From positions 1,290,925 to 1,354,924 of the forward strand of contig NC_079890.1 of the NCBI RefSeq assembly GCF_024868665.1: DNA of 64,000 bases. The letters run 5' to 3'. This DNA is from Triplophysa rosa (taxonomy: Eukaryota; Chordata; Actinopteri; Cypriniformes; Nemacheilidae). This document shows, in pieces, positions 1 to 13,800 of this stretch (position 1 is the first letter of the stretch; each line of letters starts with the position of its first letter). Below the pieces are notes generated by a model. The model searched no databases and had not been told where the DNA came from. It saw only the letters and a list, made by a program, of their open reading frames with translations. A program made the translations under genes and the position numbers.

Positions 1-598
1 TGGCCATGTGCTGGTTTAAGATGGTTATGTGCTGGTTTAAGCTGGTCATGTGCTGGTTTAAGATGGCCATGTGCTGGTTTAAGCTGGTCATGTGCTGGTT
101 TAAGATGGCCATGTGCTGGTTTAAGATGGCCATGTGCTGGTTTAAAATGGTTTACGCTGGCCATGTGCTGGTTTAAGATGGTCATGTGCTGGTTTATACT
201 GGTCCTTAGCTGGTTTAAGCCGGTCATGTGCTGGTTTAAACCGGTCCTTAGCTGGTTTAAGATGGTCATGTGCTGGTTTAAGCTGGCCATGTGCTGGTTT
301 AAGATGGTCATGTGTTGGTTTAAACTGGTCATGTGCTGGTTTAAGATGGTCATGTGCTGGTTTAAACTGGTCATGTGCTGGTTTAAGCTGGCCATGTGCT
401 GGTTTAAGCTGGTCATGTGTTGGTTTAAGCTGGTCATGTGCTGGTTTAAGATGGTCATGTGCTGGTTTAAACTGGTCATGTGCTGGTTTAAGCTGGCCAT
501 GTGCTGGTTTAAGCTGGTGAGGCACCAGCACATGACCATCTTAAACCAGCATCAAAACATACCTTACCCAGCATATGCTGTTTTTTTCAACAGGGTAT
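1..598. repeat. 21-bp minisatellite inside a small transposon
   Basis: From base 1 to about 515 the unit GCTGGTTTAAGATGGTCATGT and close variants repeats about 24 times, cut by the left edge. At 525-598 the strand sense flips (ccagcacatgaccatcttaaaccagc) and is followed by AAAACATACCTTACCCAGCAT and a stretch ending caacagggt, which I recognise as the end of a cyprinid small transposon. The period is a multiple of three, so both strands stay open for 129-146 codons without being genes. It lies in a lrrk1 intron. Confidence 0.85.
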
Positions 599-1042
599 TC
601 TAAATCGTGACCTTAGTTTTCTAAAAGAAAACTCACCCTTGTGTCTTTGACCCACAACACGCTTATATTACTTCTTAAATATTGCATTGTTTTTTTCAGG
701 CAATCCCATCAGTAAAAGCGGAACTACCATTGTATTAAATACACCCATATATTTTCAGTAAGAGCATCAGTTTTAGTTTTCTGTATTGAATCAACTCCAC
801 TTTGAAATGCAAACTCTTACGAAGCGACATAAATAATAAAACAGCACTTCTGACATAAAGTAATTGAAACTGAAAGTGACAAAAGAGAAATGGGTTTTGC
901 TTGCTTCACAAGTGAAAGAGTGGAGTGAAATGAAGAGCGGGTGCAACGCCATGAATCTGTCATGAATAAGTGAAGAGTGTCTCCTCAGAGATTACTACTG
1001 GATATCACCTGTGCCAGGATCAGTTTGTGTGTGTGTGTGTAC

Positions 1043-1170
1043 CGTTGGGGATGTTAAAGAGACTCTTCAGTTTGTTCTTGGCTGCAGAAATCCGCTGAAT
1101 GTGTCCGAGGTGAAGCAGACCGGCCGGTAGACACTCCAGCTCATTCTCACACAGATTCACATGATCTAAT
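1043..1170 (-). CDS. lrrk1: lrrk1 coding exon 7, leucine-rich repeats (residues 322-364)
   Basis: 128 bp, acceptor ctgcag, donor gtacac. It encodes [37 protein letters not shown] and FNIPN, aligned with human [20 protein letters not shown]. One base of the next codon is left; the next exon is off the left edge. Confidence 0.92.
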
Positions 1171-1821
1171 CTGCAGAAAAACAAAAAACAACACCCGAAC
1201 TCACTTCTGATTTCAACACGTCAATTATTGACACCAATTGACACTGCGTCTCAGATGTTTCTCCCGAGAAATGATTGAGAAATGTCACAAATGTGTCTGT
1301 CATCAGAGTTTCAGAAGAGATGTCAACAATGTGTCAAACTGAGCTCAGATTTGTTTGCAATCAATATTATTGAAGATCTCAAAATGAACTCAAACATTTC
1401 TCATCAGATTTACATAAATACAGATTATTTCTATTTCTCCTAAACAGTTTTAAGAGAAACGTCTGAGACCAAGTTGATACTTAAATGAAACACAACTGAG
1501 AATTTATTTCTTTTTTGGGAGATTTCCTAAGAAATTCTACAGTGTTCCAGTATTCCCATGTTTGCCATATTTCCCAGTTGTGGTGTCTAGATACAAATTT
1601 ATACAAATCATTTTTAAAGAGGCAGGGCTGGATTTAGTTGCTTTTCAGTCCCCTGTCTTCAACAAAACTTTCAACTCTTTCCTCTTAAAAAGAAACCGAT
1701 GTAAGGAAAAGATAAAAGATCAAATCACTCTATTAAAGATCAACCTCTGAGTAAGAAAAGTCGTCCTCCGGGAGGCCTCGAACAAACTCTTTCAGGACCG
1801 ATATCAAAACGTTTTGAATCG

Positions 1822-1855
<34 letters not shown>

Positions 1856-4800
1856 TACGGACCTGCTGCAGATGATCTCTTGAGATGATGTCGGGGTGGG
1901 TAACTCTCGGAGCAGATTGTGAGAGAGGTCGAGCGAGCGCAAGTTAATGAGACCCCACGGCACCACCGAGGGAAGAGACGTCAGACAGTTATGAGACAGA
2001 TCCAGAACTGTGATCCGAGACGACACGTCCATGAACCAATCCAGATCCAACCAGGGCAGCTTCAGACACGACCAGTTGACATGCAGAGCCTGTGAACGAT
2101 GACATCACAGAATCAAACAGCTTTAACAAGGCTAGCTCTCAACGACAATCGATACGCTGCCATTGTGAATGTTTGCGCCATTTTTGTTTTTGGGATGAAG
2201 AATAGAGATGATTTACTGATGGGGTGACAACGCTACACCTCCAATGACAGAACACAAAGGGATCAATAACTCATCGCACACACATCCTACAGTGTGTTGC
2301 AGTGAGAAGAGAGAAACATTACAAATCAATTCTGTATTAATAATAATATATTTTACAGTTAAATATTAAATGTATAAAATATCTAATATTATTTAATCAT
2401 ATGTGACCCCGGACCACAAAACCAATCATAAGAGTCAATGTTTTTAAATTGAGATTAATACATCATATGAAAGCTAAATAATGAAGCTTTCTATTGATTT
2501 ATTGTTAGGATAGGACAATATTTGGCCGAGATACAACTATTTAAAACTCTGGAATCTGAGGGTGCAATAAAATCAAAACATTGATAAAATGGCCTTTAAA
2601 GTTGTCCATCAGAGGCCATTGTTAAGAAGAAACAGGTTTGTTTTGACGCTCTCTATTGGCTTACCGCTGGAATGATGTTGTGGAGAGCAGAGCAAACTTA
2701 CAAAATATCTTCATGAAACATGATCTTTACTTAATATCCTAATGATTAATGGCATAAAAGAAAAATCGATAATTTTGACCCATACAATGTGGCTATTGCT
2801 ACAAATATGCCCAAGCTACTTATGACTGGTTTTGTGGTCCATGGTCACAAATATATTTTATATCATATAATATACTCATTTTTAAACATATAAATAAAAT
2901 ATAGAATGTGTACATGTATTTAACGGTGTGTGTTTGTGGATATCAGCCCTGTTCCTGTGTTTCACTTTAAACAGAAATAACCCCCTGAAGAGGAACTTCA
3001 ACTAACACTAACACTTCTGTAAAATAAAGCCACCGTATTGTTTTTCCTACTCTTCGTTTATAAATATTCAATCCTACACTAATCCTCGTCTCCAAAGCTC
3101 AACAATCCAATCCAACAATCCTGCTGTACATTATGAGACAAACTTCGCTCTTTTCTAATGTCTAAGTCTAGACGTGTGCTCTGTGTTATGATCATTTTTA
3201 ATGACATTTGGACAAAAATACAGCTAAAATGCATGGGCGCTTTTCTTTAAAACGTTGAGTTTCACAGACTCATTCACAGACCAAGTTTTAATCGCATTCC
3301 TTCACAATGAATTACTTCCAAAGAAAAGCACGTCAGTCCAGTGCGTGCCGGAATACTAATCACGTTACATATAAAAAACATATAGTAGTGGCCATGTCCA
3401 ACTTTGAAAAATTGAAATTTATTCAAATATGTTATTAAAGATTTATCAAACATCCTGTTTGAACTGAAGAATTTAACTCTTTTCCCGACAGAGCGTTTTA
3501 ATCGAAGCTGTAGCCAGCGCAAGCTTTTTTGATCATTTTCAAAACTTTCAAACAAAACTTTCATGACCCACAAAATATTTTCTTCTGTGAATATGTATGG
3601 GATAATGTACAGGCAGCCGGTTATTGCTGCATCCGGGTCACCGTGTGTTATTAGTTTTGAGGGGTCGTTATCTGGGAATAACCAACCTGCAAGTGTCGCG
3701 ACTGGCCAATCAGAATCAAGCATTCCAACGAGCCGTGTAATATACAAACTTACAATATATCAAACGAGAGCTCTGTTATTCTGTTTTAATTTTTTCTCTT
3801 TATCTCATTCTGAGCAAAGTTTATCAGTCAAAACTCAGCAGAATGACTGCTGTAGTCAAAACTAAAAAAATGTAATAACTTCGGCCGTGTTCAGACTTTT
3901 TCTGGTCAAAAAAGAAGTCAAGGCGCTTTTATTTAAAAAAAAAAACACTGGCAGCGTTTGGTTACAAATAGCAGCGGAACGCCATGACTTCGGAGGCAGT
4001 GTCTATGCACGAAGGCAGCCCAGTGAAACATAGGCAGCATAATGTAAGTCTACTTGAATTATAAACAGAGAGCGTCTTTGCAATAGCCAATCACATATTT
4101 AAAAACTACAACACAAATTTCTCACTAGAAATGCAATCAGAAGTGAAAATGAAAGGTACATTTATACAAAACTATGCTCCAACGGGCGTTTCGGCCACCA
4201 TTTAACTTTTTCGAGCTTGAGCCTTCTCGACCAATCACGTTCCTTGCATGTTGTTATGGAAACGACAGGTCTCTGTCATTGGTTAGCTGTGAAAAAGGGG
4301 CTTGACGTAGGGGCGGTTTTTTTTCAGAAAAGTTGAACTTTTTTCAACCTCAAAAGACGCTCTGAGCTGCAGAAAAAGACGCCGGCGCTGGCGTTTAAAA
4401 AAGCACTCAGGACGTTTTTTGAAAACACAGTTTACTCCATAGGATTATAATGTAAAACAGATGCTAGGAGCATCAAAAAAGTATTCTGAACATGGCCTTA
4501 TTTTTTGTTTTTCGATGCATTTTTGTGCATTTGACAAAAAATCCCATATTCACTGATGCAGTTGACCTTGCTGCCAAGTCATTTTTTTCCGAGTGGAATG
4601 GAATTTCTATTGAATGAAAAATTGTGGGCGTCTTTCTCTGCGCTTTGATTGGATGTATAAAAACAGCTGTAGCATTTTGAAATGTAAGCGGCAGCAGACT
4701 GACAATTGAAGGGGAGGAGTTAACGGATGCTCCGCCCAAGCTGTCTAACATACGTCATTTAAGATGGACAGTCACTAGAGGTGTGACGAGACACTTATCT

Positions 4801-7800
4801 TACGAGACGAGACTGGGTTCACGAGAACAAGATGAGACAAGATTTTTTTAAAGAAATCCTCAATGATGAAATATATTGGGAAAATAGTCTTTTATTCACC
4901 TTAAAAACACAAAATGCAAAAAACGTAGGCATTATAAAATCTACTTGTACTTTATGAAACACATCAAACTTCTATTTTAATAAATTATATTATGTAGTGA
5001 TAAACAACATGTAAATACTGCAAAATGCTTTGTCACAAACTCAAATGACAGGAAGTAATTGCACAAAATTTATGCTTTGTTTAATTAACAGGCGTAGCTT
5101 TTAGTAAAGAGCTGTGGTTGTTTTCTCTATATGCTTTTGCATAGTGCTGGTGTTAGCAGAGGTGGCGATCATATCACACTGTCAATCCTCCTTCCTCCAC
5201 TGACTGAACCCTCACAGCCTTCAGAGCCTCCCAAAGCGCTGCTTGCAGCGAGAACCACAAACACTAGTACATTTATGCGCGTGGCGCTGCAGGAGACAAG
5301 GTTGAAACCCATACATCTCGCGCGTGTTTACATAGAAAAACGGTGGGAAAGTAGCATTGCGGGATGGAAGCATATGCGACTAAAATGGTCGCAATTTCGA
5401 GCCCAGCACTCCATCATGCCAATTGCGTAAGGAAATTGTGTTCTCGAGAGACCAGTCTGATCTCGTGAGACTTATCCGATTTCGCGAGATCTCGTGCCTC
5501 GTCTCAATCTCGTCACACCCATAATAGTCACTACTGGACGGAAGTGCATTTTCAGATTTTAACTGAAGATTATGAGGGTAGATGAATTTTAAAAAGAAAA
5601 TGACCCACATTGATAAAATATTTACAATAAAGGCTGCAATATTTCATGAAAAAATAGGTATTGTAATATTTAATTTCACTGGGACTTTAAAATCCTTTAA
5701 TGCACGGCTAGCCATGGATTATCCCTTACATATTGTGCACATATTCCCTCCAGACATCCGTGAATGAGTGAATGGAGTTGTGAAGGAGTGTAAAGGAGTC
5801 TGACCTGCTGTAGTCTGTCATCTGCAGGTGTGTCTCTGTCCTGTAGGTGGCGCTCTCTGAGCAGCTGTCTGCAGAACTCTCTGTGATCCATCAACGTGTA
5901 CGAGGAGAAACCGGCTCCATTCCTCAGCAGAAAACATGCGATCTCTTTATTACCTGACAGACGGTGATGAGAAACACTCAATAATGAACAGGAAGAACTT
6001 TCTCCTCACAGATGAAAGAGGAAGTGTGTGTGTGTGTTGGATAAAAGCGGTACACGTTGTGTAAAATTCCCCTGCTTTCATTTTCAGCCCATGTTCATGG
6101 CATTTTACATGTTTAAACAGAGAATTATCTTCTTGTTTGGCTTTAGCTTTTTTTCTCTGCTTGTTGGTTGCCGCTCTGACTTTTATTTCAATAGAATGTT
6201 ACACCTATTTGTTCTGGTGTAAACAAACATTTCATCGCTCTTAAATATTGCATTTGTGTGATTGGTTGAGAGATGTTCTTTGTATCAATAACAGTTAGCA
6301 GAAGCGTCAGTACCTGCTCGTGCTGCGGCGTATAGAGGCAAACCGGTGATGATGGCAAATTCTCCAGAATGCACAGCGCAATCGTCAGCGTCAGCGTTAT
6401 ACGACTCGACCAGCATCTTCACCACCTCCATATGACCCCGCTGACACGCCGTAGCCAACATCCAGTTCAGCAGCTCCTTACGGACACATGGACCTAAAGC
6501 ACAGCGAGAAACTGAAGTCAGATCAGTCTTTAAGGGATAGTTTAGACAAAAAATTAATTTCTGGCATCATTTATTAACCATGTCATTTCAAACCTGTATG
6601 AGTTTCTTTCTTCTGCAGAACACAACAGAAGATATTTTGAAGAATGTTGATAACCAAACAACACTGAACCCCATCGACTTCCATTGTATGAACACAAAAC
6701 CACTGAGACATTTCTCAAAATATCTTCTTTTGTATTCCACTGAAGAAAGACTCACATACAGATTTAAAACCACATGACGATGAATTATTAAACACAGAAA
6801 TTTGATTTTTAAGTAAACTATCCCTTTAAATGGGAAATACTGTCAACAACAAATGGTTCGAGAAAGTTCCACTAGGATTTCTGCTGTTGACACTTAATGG
6901 AAATAACTGAATACAGAATCTTCGTATTATTATTATCTCACGTGGTATGGAGTCCAGCAGTTCTCGGACCACCATCTGATGTCCATAATGTGCAGCCAGG
7001 ACGGCAGGGTTTCCCTCAGCGGGTTCCTGTGGAACTGAAACTCGTGCGTCCTTCAGTAAGAAGCGCACGCTCTCTGCATCACCGTTCTGTGTGGCCACGC
7101 TCAGCAGCTCCAGCTACACAAACACACGAGACAAGATGAGCTGAAATCAGTGATGGTTTGTGTCTGGACTAGTAGCTAAAATGAGCCCTTCAGAATGAAA
7201 CATGGAGAGTGTTTCCAGAATCAGTAGACCAAAGGATACTCCTTAAGGGTACTCATTTCAACATACTGCCATTTGAGACGGATGAATTCTAATTTCAAAC
7301 ACTATTTAGGATGGATAGCATGTGAATTGGGACACAGCGTTGGACTTTATTCAGTGCTGTAGTATATGTATGCATTTCTCGTGTGCTTTTTGTCCTAACT
7401 TGCTGTACATATACTGTATCTTCAGGTACACTGCATGTGCATGAATAAAGCTCTTACATACAATTGATGGCAGTAATGGCACATTGTCTAATGACACATA
7501 AAGGATAGGAATTAATCCTGGTACATGAAAATACAGCATTTTTATTAAAGGGGCCATGAATTAAGACCTCAATTTTTACCCGAGCTTTTGTTATATAAGA
7601 GGGAATCGTATTCAAGCGAACATCCTGTAAGTGTCAGAACTGCAAACGCCCATGTTACTGAAATTATAGCTGTTATTGACACCAGGCTCAGTGAACGCCA
7701 GGTTCTGGAATGCACCGTCATTGATAGGTTGAACACCGCTTCCACAGAAGAATATCAACGACTACTTCTCTAGCCCCGCCCACTGGTTCGCGAATGACTT

Positions 7801-10800
7801 TAGCCACACATAGTACACACTACCGCATTTGTGATGATTGACAAACTAGTAACCATAGCGACATATTTTTCGGCTAAAGATTTGTTTTGTCCGTCAGTTT
7901 AAACTAAACTGCTGATATGCGCTGTGTTGTGTTTATGCTCGGAAGGCTCCATCACACAGTGCACTTTTGCTGTGTTGCCATGTTTGTTATTAATAAGCGC
8001 TTTTATGCTTGTTGTTTGGTCTCTGATCCAAAAGCCTCGGCACTTAGGTCTTAAAATCGGCAACAGACCATTTATTAAGAATTTTTGGTCTTATAAAATA
8101 TATAAACAATTTGCATTTTAAGGTTTGTTTTTGCCTTGTCTTTATTTGCTTATTTTTTCTGTGAAGATCTGGCAACCCTGTCACTTTAGAGAAGGGCTCT
8201 CGAGAGCGGCTAGCCCCATGTCATATGTGCAAAAGTGAGGACTTCTTTCACTGTCATTTTTATTTAGAGCGACCAAGCAACAAACATGCAACATTGTGCA
8301 GCGCCTGGTTGTGGAAGAACACAGTTGCTTCCTTCGGATTCTAATATTAGGAATGCGTGGTTGAAGTTAATTTTTAAGTACATTCCTGCTCACGTGGGTG
8401 AAATATTGAGCATTTGTTCGCATCATTTCACCGTGGATTCCTTTGTGAACAAGATTCCTTTGCGGAGAGACTAAAATGAAAAAGCAGTGCTGTGCAGTCA
8501 GTATTGGATCTGACAGGAATGGCGCAGCAATCTTATGTGAGTAAAACATATTTGTACTTTGTCACTATTGCTTTGTTAGAGATCGCTTGATATGTCCTGA
8601 TAATGTGTAACCTAACGTTACGTGTCTAACCAAATTCACAGAAGGCTCCAACTAAGTTTACTACGCAAACTGCTATCCAATCATAGCAGTGGGCGTTTAC
8701 TTCCAAGTCTTCAATGCGGCATGCCCATTAAAACCGAGCGTTTGTCGAGACGGCCTCAAAACCCGGGTAGAAAATAGCCTATTACTTATTGATTTTGATG
8801 TTTTCGAATGTAAGTAGACCTCAGACAACAGTATAAAACAATGAACAAGCCCAGTTCAGGACACATTTAAATACTAAATGGTGACATTTCTAAATTATAT
8901 TAATAATTAATTTTGAAAAAAAAAAATCTCAATATACAGTGAGGTCCAAATATATATTTTTTATTTTTCAGATTATCACAAAAATGTAGGTTTGACTACA
9001 ATGCAGAATTAAAAATAGACAATAGAGTTACATTTTTATAACGCAGATGTTGTGAATGTCAAGCGTGCTCAAAAGCATACTTAAAGTTTAGTAAACACTT
9101 CCCCATTTTAATTCTGGCTTACGGTGGCCTACAGATGTGTGTTTTTTTTCCAATGACCTCTCTCTATCTCTGAATCACTGGTTATAAATAAAGACGCGAA
9201 TGACAAAAAGCAACACTACTCAACATTAATGGCTGTATGTTAAGGCTATATGGACGAGATCGGACCGCAGCCTTGATGAGTAACGAAACGAAACGCTATT
9301 GGTTACTTTAAAAGGGGTGGGGTCACTTGACATGTCTCGCGCGCTCTCTGCATTTTTCAGTTGAAATTACGTCAACATATCAAATAATGCTGCGCGTTCC
9401 AAGGCTTTGCAGTGGGGCTTTAAAGTCGACATAAAGTCAATACATAACTTTTGTCTCTCTATCGCCATCTCTGTTTGAAACATAACATTGAAGGTCATTA
9501 CATTCGTACTACCTCACACTACCACCTCACCACTACCTCACATTACACCAAACTGAACCATACAGCGTAAATTATGAGTCAAAAACGATAATTTTATCGT
9601 TTTGAATTGGGGTAAAGTTTGGAGACAGTTTTCAACATTGTATATTATGTATAGGGTTGGGTATCTTCAGAAATTGACCGGTTTTGATTCCGGTTCTATT
9701 TAAATCAATATTATTATTTTTTATTATTTTACCTTAATTGACTGTAAGGTAGTTAGTAATGTTGAGTAATGCTAATCCATCAATCACATTTAAAATTGAT
9801 GTTTTTACACTATCAATAACATCCAAATAGTCTGATTAGGGCCAAGACACTTGCTCATTTCCCTGAATGAATGAAATATTAAACAAAATAAATAAAATGC
9901 TGTCTTTAAATGTTAACTGTCATACTTGTAACCATGTCTACACACATTCCATAAAGTCTCAATTTTACAAATAATAATTCAGTCCAGGAGAGGGTGAGAT
10001 GCAGTGAAACATTTAACATTTAAAATGCATGAAAATAAGTATTTTCCATCACTTTAACCCTCCTACATACATAACAACAGCAGTCTACTTATTTTGTGTT
10101 ATTTATGTATATAAATGACAATATGAAACAATGTGTACAGTTATCAAGGATGCGAGTGCGCATTCCAGAAAATGCTGTGTTCGGCAAAGACGCGCCACAA
10201 CGCGTCTGTGGGAAGCGCGTTCAGTCAACGATGTGTTCGGCAAAGACGCGACACCTCTGAGGGGTGCGCGTACAGAGCGGAGCTGCGTTACTGTTTGGTT
10301 GGATGAAATCCTTTATGGGAAACGGTGGCGCAAGGCTGCTCACAATGCTTGGCCATGCGTTGCACCAGAATCGTTTTGGAACCAAAACGTATAATTTGCT
10401 CACGGTTCCAATAAGTTCTGGAAAAGAACCGGTTCTCAGTTCCCAACCCTAATTATGTACTTGTTTTGTGTTGGGAGTGGAAGGACCTGCGGATGTGGTG
10501 GTGGATGGGGCAAGAGAGGGGAGGGAGTTTCTGTTTTTTAATGGCACTGAATGTAGTTTAGAGAAATAAATGTCTTTGTAATGACTGATCTGAGACCAGC
10601 GAGCACAATAAATGATGGCAGAAGAAAAGTAATATGAGGCTCAGGTGTGGGCTTGTTAACTGATCCCGCGTTAGGAGCCATTACAGTCCCAGCATCAATC
10701 ACTCATGAGCTCATTACAGACCTGTAAGTGTATTTACAAGAGAGTATTACTGCACTCACACACTCACTGAGCCGTCTACAATCCTTACCGACAACAAAAA

Positions 10801-13800
10801 TACAACCTGTAAACAATGACTGCTTCCTTAAAGACACAATTCACCCAAATACAACAATTCTCAAATCGTTTATTCAACCCAGATGTAAAGTCAAAAAAGT
10901 CTGCTTTATTGTCAATTCTGCCACATGTACAGTACATAACTATAGAGTGATTCGTATGTGATTATTGTATTATGTATTATTCGGCAGTGAAAGGACCTGC
11001 GGATGTGGTCAGAGTTCAGTGGTGCATGGGGCAAGAGAGGGGAGGAAGTTTAGCTTCCTTTAAGGTCATTGCACATTGAGTACGAAATTTGCGTACGAAA
11101 TTTCCGCACGTTAAAAAATAAATACGACCTCACGTTGTGTCAATCAAATTTACACACTGCCTCCGATATTTTTTAGTCCATCATAAAAAAATTCGGACTG
11201 GGTTCTGTCATGATCCTGTCCTTCTTGTCCGGAGTTGTCTAGTTTTGTGGACAGGGTCATGACAGTACCATGTCTTGTGTGTGTGTTGCGTCTTGTGTGG
11301 GGACACGTGTCTGTTTGTTATGACATTGCGCCACGTGTCCTCCTGTCCCGTGCTTTGGCTCCGCCCACTTGCTGCCCCGCTCTCTCTCTTTAGTGTTTGA
11401 TTCCCGTCACCTGCCCGTCATTAGCCCCGTGTAATTATCCCTTGTTAGTGTTCCCCTTTATTAAGCCCCAGTTCCCTCTGTGCCGTGCCTGTTCATTTTG
11501 TACCATTTGTAAACCGTGTGACTTTTCTGCGATAGTTTGTCTAGTTTTCAAGTTGAGTCTTGCCTGCCGTGTTTTTGATAGTTTATTTTGACATCCTGGA
11601 CTTCCTTTGTTTTTGGCCCTTGTGGGTAGTGTTTGTTCACAGTCTTGTTTTTGTTGGTTTTGCACCCCACGTTTTGTTCGAGTTCTTTTAGATAAAAGTT
11701 TTTCCGTTAACCCCTTGCTGTCTGTGCCTGGGTTCTGTCTGTAACAGGGTTCGATTTTCTGCGTTTTTCGCATCCGAAGCAAGCATTTTGAGAGGCGTTT
11801 TGACAATTCAGAGACACCGTACAAACGAGCGCCAAATACGAAAAAAACGCATATGAAAATTTCGGACTGTATGTGCAAAGACCTTTAGTCTGCAATGACT
11901 TCCTTTCTTCAGTTAAACACAAAACATTTTTTTATAATAATGCTGTCATGTTATGTCTTCTTATATGGTATTGAAGTAATTCAAAAGACTGATTGATGAT
12001 TTAATAATTGTCTTCTGAAGAGAAATTATACATTTGTGAGAGAAAATATCATTTATATTTTGACCTTATTTAGTAATATTGCAACCAAAACGAGCAGATC
12101 CAAGCGGTAAATTCAAATATGGCGGCACGTGATAACGTCGAATCTCATTGGTTCTTGCATGTCTAGGGGCTAGTTGACAAATCCGTGATCTAGCGTGATC
12201 TAGCGTGGCTAAATAAATATTTTTTAATCGTTTAGCTATTATGTAAGAATTTTCATATTTGGGTGAACTATTCCTTTAAATCACACAGTATAAGATAATA
12301 AATGTATATGTAATGTATACTTCATGCTATGCTTAGAAAAAGGTACCATGGATATTCCATATAAATCTATTTAATAACGCTTTCTTCAAAGCACCTTACA
12401 CGTGTCCTGAACAGATGTGACACATACAGAGTAAAAAAATCCTGTAAAAAAAAGTAATTTTCCAGCAGCTGGGGAATCAGCAAAATACTGTAAAATAACA
12501 GTTTTGTCACGTAAAATGACATGTTTTTCATGTTTCTTGTAAATTTGCACTCTTTTTCTGTAATTTTATGTTTTCCCCCTATTTCAAATTCGGTTGTGCA
12601 ACGATTAATCGCATCCAGAATAAAAGTTTGTGTTCACCTAATATACGTCTGTGTACTGCATGTTAAATTTTGCACTTACACATACAGATATATAAATTTG
12701 AGAAATATTTACATGTATTTATTTATATTTATATATTATGTAAATTATAAACATTTATTGATTTTTATATTTTTCTTAAGTATAAACATGTACACGTACG
12801 TCTTTATAAATACAAAATTAATATGGACAGTAAACAGACATATATTATGTAAACACAAACTTTTATTCTGGATGCGATTAATGGCAAAATCTTAAATTAA
12901 CACTTTGTACTGCAGACTATTCGCGGCAATGTTTTCAAAAACATCATTTTTCACAATGGCCTAATCTTCACACACATGATGGGCGGGATATAGGCGTAAT
13001 GAGTTTTCAATGCGTGTCTGCAGAAATTAAAACCAAGCAACCAATAAAACAAGCAACTAATAAACGCTTGTTGGTTTATTACATTGGGTCAGTTTCACAG
13101 TACTATTCACCTTTTATATTATTTTTTTAAGAAAACAAGAAGTGATCCAATAAATTGAACTGACACCCTTATCAAAGCACCATCCTACGCCTTACCATCG
13201 TCATTAAGCATGACACTACATTACTTTATTTAAAATGCCAAAACTCTTTCACCTCTTTGAATGGCTTACTTTTACAGTACTTTTACAGTAGCTGGCACGG
13301 CACATGACACTGGAAGTGAAAGTCTGCTAACACAAAAACTACACACAGAGCAAAGCCTCCATTAATCTAAATGAAGTTTAATGTAAAGAAAACCCAGGTC
13401 TTAAATCACTGTTTACAATGTGTTGTTCAAACACACAACATGGATGCTGAACAGCTGACGTGTGCAAATATACATCTGATGTAATGGCACTGTTGACCAC
13501 ACCTCCATGCAGCGCTCACGTATTCGACTTTTCTGTAACATGCTGCGAATAAACAAACTCACCCCATCCGGTCGGCTGGCGCTGTTGTTCTCGCAGGACA
13601 GACGGATGAGCTCGCGCGCCCTCTGGTCCTCGCCGTCCGTGTAGGCCTCCTGGATGTTCTTCAGAGTGGGCGACTGACTCAGGGGAACGCTGCCAACCGC
13701 CGACTGCTTGGCTCCCATCTCCAAAATGTCTGTGATCGAGGCATAGCCGCCCCACGCAGGCAAAAACAAACACACAAACAAACAACACGCTCAGTAAAAC

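Larger units (their letters stand above)
10828..12279. mobile_element. Outer element of a three-level nest (TTAAAG...ATTCACCC ends)
   Basis: Left end TTAAAGACACAATTCACCC and right end GGGTGAACTATTCCTTTAA are inverted copies of the RTTCACCC family, each with TTAA at the tip. The interior is interrupted by a second element at about 11060-11886. In lrrk1 intron 2. Confidence 0.6.

Noticed and set aside
3274..3747. 157-codon minus-strand open frame in a lrrk1 intron
   Set aside because: No family is recognisable, an overlapping plus-strand frame is also open, and it lies among repeat-derived sequence without exon-like splice context for lrrk1.
10131..10452. Overlapping frames of 60-87 codons
   Set aside because: All are inside the hAT-like element bounded by ATTATGTA duplications and show no transposase motif.
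12521..12895. 124-codon plus frame rich in Tyr and Ile
   Set aside because: It is the AT-rich centre of a palindromic small transposon.
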